From the NCBI GenBank assembly GCA_965198675.1, contig OZ240666.1, forward strand, positions 620,001 through 684,000: a stretch of 64,000 bases of DNA, written 5' to 3'. This DNA is from Prochloron sp965198675. GTDB taxonomy: Bacteria; Cyanobacteriota; Cyanobacteriia; Cyanobacteriales; Prochloraceae. A program made the position numbers and the translations under genes. The notes below the pieces were generated by a model that saw nothing but the letters and a program-made list of their open reading frames with translations, was not told the origin of the DNA and made no database searches. Of the stretch, positions 62,163-64,000 are shown piece by piece; the first letter of the stretch is position 1; each line of letters opens with the position of its first letter.

Positions 62163-63068
62163 TTATTCTGATCTACTGGTAACTGGTAACTGATAACTGG
62201 TAACTGTTATTGGTTGGTGCAAGCTAATTAACTGAGCAAGAGTACGCTTTAATTGGGTACGAGGTACGATAGCATCCACAAAACCATGCTCAAGTAAATA
62301 TTCAGAAGTCTGAAACCCTTCTGGTAGCTTTTCCCTTAGGGTTTGCTCAATCACCCTTCTTCCTGCAAAGCCAATAGTTGCTTTCGGTTCTGCGATAATA
62401 ATATCTCCCAGCATGGCAAAACTAGCAGTTACGCCTCCGGTGGTGGGATGAGTTAAAATGGTAATGTAGAGTAATTTAGCATCAGTATGACGATGGAGGG
62501 CGCCGGATATTTTGGCCATCTGCATCAAGCTTAACATGCCTTCCTGCATTCTCGCCCCACCGGAAGCGCAGACAATAATTAATGGTATACCTTTCTCGGT
62601 GGCATGTTCTACTAGGAGACAGAGTTTTTCCCCTACCACCGAACCCATGCTCCCCCCCATGAAGCGGAAGTCCATCACCCCTAAAGCTACAGGTAAACCG
62701 TCTAGGAGACCACTGCCAACTTGAACCGCGTCTGCTAACCCAGTTTTCTCTTGGTAGTCTACAAGGCGATCGCTATAGGCTTTGCGATCGCGAAACTTGA
62801 GAGGATCAGCAGGACGTAAATGCTCCCCAAAAGGAAGCCAAGTTTTTTTGTCAATGAGCTGGTGAATGCGTTGGTCACTATTGACAGCCATGTGATGGTC
62901 GCATTCCAAGCATACCAGTTGATTAGATAGCAAGTCTTTGGTATAAGCAAGAACACCGCACACTGGGCACTTGGTCCAAAGTCCATCGGCTATTTCTCGT
63001 TCTGGCTGTTTTTGAATGTGGGGTGTGGATTTTTGTCGGTTGGCAAACCAATCAAATAGGGTACTCAT
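62163..63068 (-). CDS. accD: Acetyl-CoA carboxylase carboxyltransferase subunit beta
   Basis: A 301-residue beta subunit of the carboxyltransferase that forms malonyl-CoA in fatty-acid synthesis. N-terminal zinc ribbon KCPVCGVLAYTKDLLSNQLV with CLECDHH; the catalytic crotonase fold shows VVGEKLCLLVEHATEKGIPL, CASGGARMQEGMLSLMQMAK and HPTTGGVTASFAMLGDIII. The last about 13 residues (VTSYQLPVTSRSE) are read from the GGTAACTG repeat, a lineage-specific tail after the normal end near ISLHQP. Upstream of it pilD runs on the same strand with a 24-base gap. Confidence 0.95.
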   Translation of the reverse strand: MSTLFDWFANRQKSTPHIQKQPEREIADGLWTKCPVCGVLAYTKDLLSNQLVCLECDHHMAVNSDQRIHQLIDKKTWLPFGEHLRPADPLKFRDRKAYSDRLVDYQEKTGLADAVQVGSGLLDGLPVALGVMDFRFMGGSMGSVVGEKLCLLVEHATEKGIPLIIVCASGGARMQEGMLSLMQMAKISGALHRHTDAKLLYITILTHPTTGGVTASFAMLGDIIIAEPKATIGFAGRRVIEQTLREKLPEGFQTSEYLLEHGFVDAIVPRTQLKRTLAQLISLHQPITVTSYQLPVTSRSE

Positions 63069-63092
63069 CTAAAATATTATTATATATAATTG

Positions 63093-63893
63093 TTATTGGT
63101 TGAAGGGAAAAAATAATTGCATATAGGTGGATAGTATTACCTCTCCCCAAAAGATTGTCAAGATTGCTCCTAGAGCTAAAAAAGGACCAAAAGGCATAGG
63201 TTGGCGTCGGGAGAGTAACCCTACAGCCATGGCTCCCCCACCTACAAATGCACCCATTGCACAACCGAGAAAGCCAGAGAGGAGCATATACTTCCATCCT
63301 AACCAGGCACCGATGGCTGCCATCAACTTCCCATCTCCCCCACCTAATGCTGCTTGGGAGAAAACAACCGAACCAAAAAAGGCGATGGCCTCACAGAGCC
63401 AAATGCCCAAAACCAACCCTCCTATACCTACCATCAACTGATTGGCTACTGCTCCAGTCCCGTCTATGAGCCATCCGCGAGCCCCCTGAAATGCCAAACC
63501 TGCTAACAAACATGACTGAGTCAAAGGATTGGGTAAAGTCATGGTATCGCAATCGATTAAAGATAAAGCCAGCAACCAACTGATGAAAGCACAGTAACCG
63601 AAAGTTAAGATACTGAGATGGAAAGACCAATATACCGCCAAAAACAGCAACCCCGTGAGGACTTCTACCAGGGGATAGCGAGGGGAAATGGGAACGGCAC
63701 ACCAGCGACAGCGACCTTTTAACCACAGCCAGCCTAAAACAGGCACATTTTCTGTCCCTCCCAGTTTATGGGAGCAGTGAGGGCAGCGAGAAGGGGGCCA
63801 AATAATTGATATCCCAGCGGGCAAGCGATAGACTACCACGTTGAGAAAGCTGCCTACAGAGCTACCGAAGGCAAAGACAATCAGACTATCCAC
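63093..63893 (-). CDS. pilD: Prepilin peptidase (A24A)
   Basis: A 266-residue polytopic aspartic protease that cleaves and N-methylates type IV prepilins. It has the N-terminal GSSVGSFLNVVVYRLPAG, the four-Cys loop CPHC...CRWC needed for the methylase domain, first catalytic Asp in SLIDCDTMTLPN, second in GGGDGKLMAAIGAWLG and eight hydrophobic segments. It probably serves type IV pili or natural transformation. The start is ATG 63893, 6 bases after the stop of an upstream gene. Confidence 0.93.
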   Translation of the reverse strand: MDSLIVFAFGSSVGSFLNVVVYRLPAGISIIWPPSRCPHCSHKLGGTENVPVLGWLWLKGRCRWCAVPISPRYPLVEVLTGLLFLAVYWSFHLSILTFGYCAFISWLLALSLIDCDTMTLPNPLTQSCLLAGLAFQGARGWLIDGTGAVANQLMVGIGGLVLGIWLCEAIAFFGSVVFSQAALGGGDGKLMAAIGAWLGWKYMLLSGFLGCAMGAFVGGGAMAVGLLSRRQPMPFGPFLALGAILTIFWGEVILSTYMQLFFPFNQ

Positions 63894-63899
63894 TGGATA

Positions 63900-64000
63900 T
63901 TACAGCTGATTGAAAGGCACAAAGCATTCTCCAGGCAAGAGGATGGGTCTTGGGCGGCGGCTGCAAACTTGACCCCGGTAGTTCTCCGGGTTGATGGCTA
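63900..64000 (-). CDS. 3' end of an unidentified gene (cut by window edge)
   Basis: The minus strand is open from the window edge to TAA 63900 and reads AINPENYRGQVCSRRPRPIL, LPGECFVPFNQL. The balanced composition and the 6-base gap to pilD suggest a real upstream gene. Too short to name. Confidence 0.4.
   Translation of the reverse strand, partial: AINPENYRGQVCSRRPRPILLPGECFVPFNQL

Noticed and set aside
1..64000. tRNA or rRNA genes
   Set aside because: No convincing cloverleaf or rRNA segment was recognised by eye; a covariance-model search would be needed to exclude them.

Overview
The window reads as chromosomal DNA of a filamentous, repeat-rich cyanobacterium. The palindrome GCGATCGC (HIP1) recurs throughout, and the gene set is cyanobacterial: CobN and CobI for cobalamin, a fused NDH-like/SelD protein, groESL under a CIRCE operator, GlcD, AccD, a prepilin peptidase, a Ycf37-like TPR protein, DUF29, Uma2 and a GH3-family ligase. 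The sequence does not settle the genus.

Layout. 1-6.35 kb: two bacterial dynamin-like GTPases (the first cut by the window edge) facing each other across a minus-strand block with a papain-like lipid-amidase-type protein, a PQQ-propeller lipoprotein and a toxin/antitoxin remnant. 6.6-8.9 kb: rpmI-rplT, an amino-acid-type binding protein and a TPR protein. 9-13 kb: a kinase/WD40 gene broken around an IS66 remnant, then hicBA and higBA modules. 13.2-23.2 kb: selD fusion, cobN, IS5-type debris, a second broken piece of cobN, cobI, a lipase-like hydrolase. 23.2-29.4 kb: repeats, groESL, a decayed TnpB, a truncated DUF29 gene. 29.5-44.1 kb: a type ISP-like restriction-modification gene split near its start by 11.1 kb of nested group II introns in antisense orientation. 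44.2-48.5 kb: a hypothetical gene, glcD, a reverse-transcriptase/NTPase chimera, a J-domain protein and a RAYT transposase with a nonsense codon. 48.8-52.9 kb: a GgtBCD-like sugar ABC transporter with a double-DEP-domain gene inside the operon. 52.9-61.8 kb: Rieske oxygenase, IS630, Asp-hydroxylase-like and JmjC/cupin-like proteins, an MFS exporter, Uma2 and GH3 ligase. 61.9-64 kb: a small coiled-coil protein, accD and pilD.

The most remarkable structure is the intron array. Removing introns at boundaries read from 5' GTGCG/GGGCG ends and domain V/VI 3' ends restores the reading frame at every level where I could test it: the R-M gene, the outer reverse transcriptase at three places and the inner reverse transcriptase at one. 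It is therefore introns inside introns inside a host gene, and at least ten intron units or fragments can be recognised. One sub-array has three 5' ends but a single 3' end, suggesting deletion between homologous copies. Because the array is antisense to the host gene, it cannot be spliced from the host mRNA.

A second theme is short interspersed palindromes of several families, some inserted in frame in genes. Many mobile or defence-related genes (TnpB, RAYT, IS66, IS5, reverse transcriptases, HicA, R-M) carry visible lesions, so the region looks like an accumulation of decaying elements between intact housekeeping genes.
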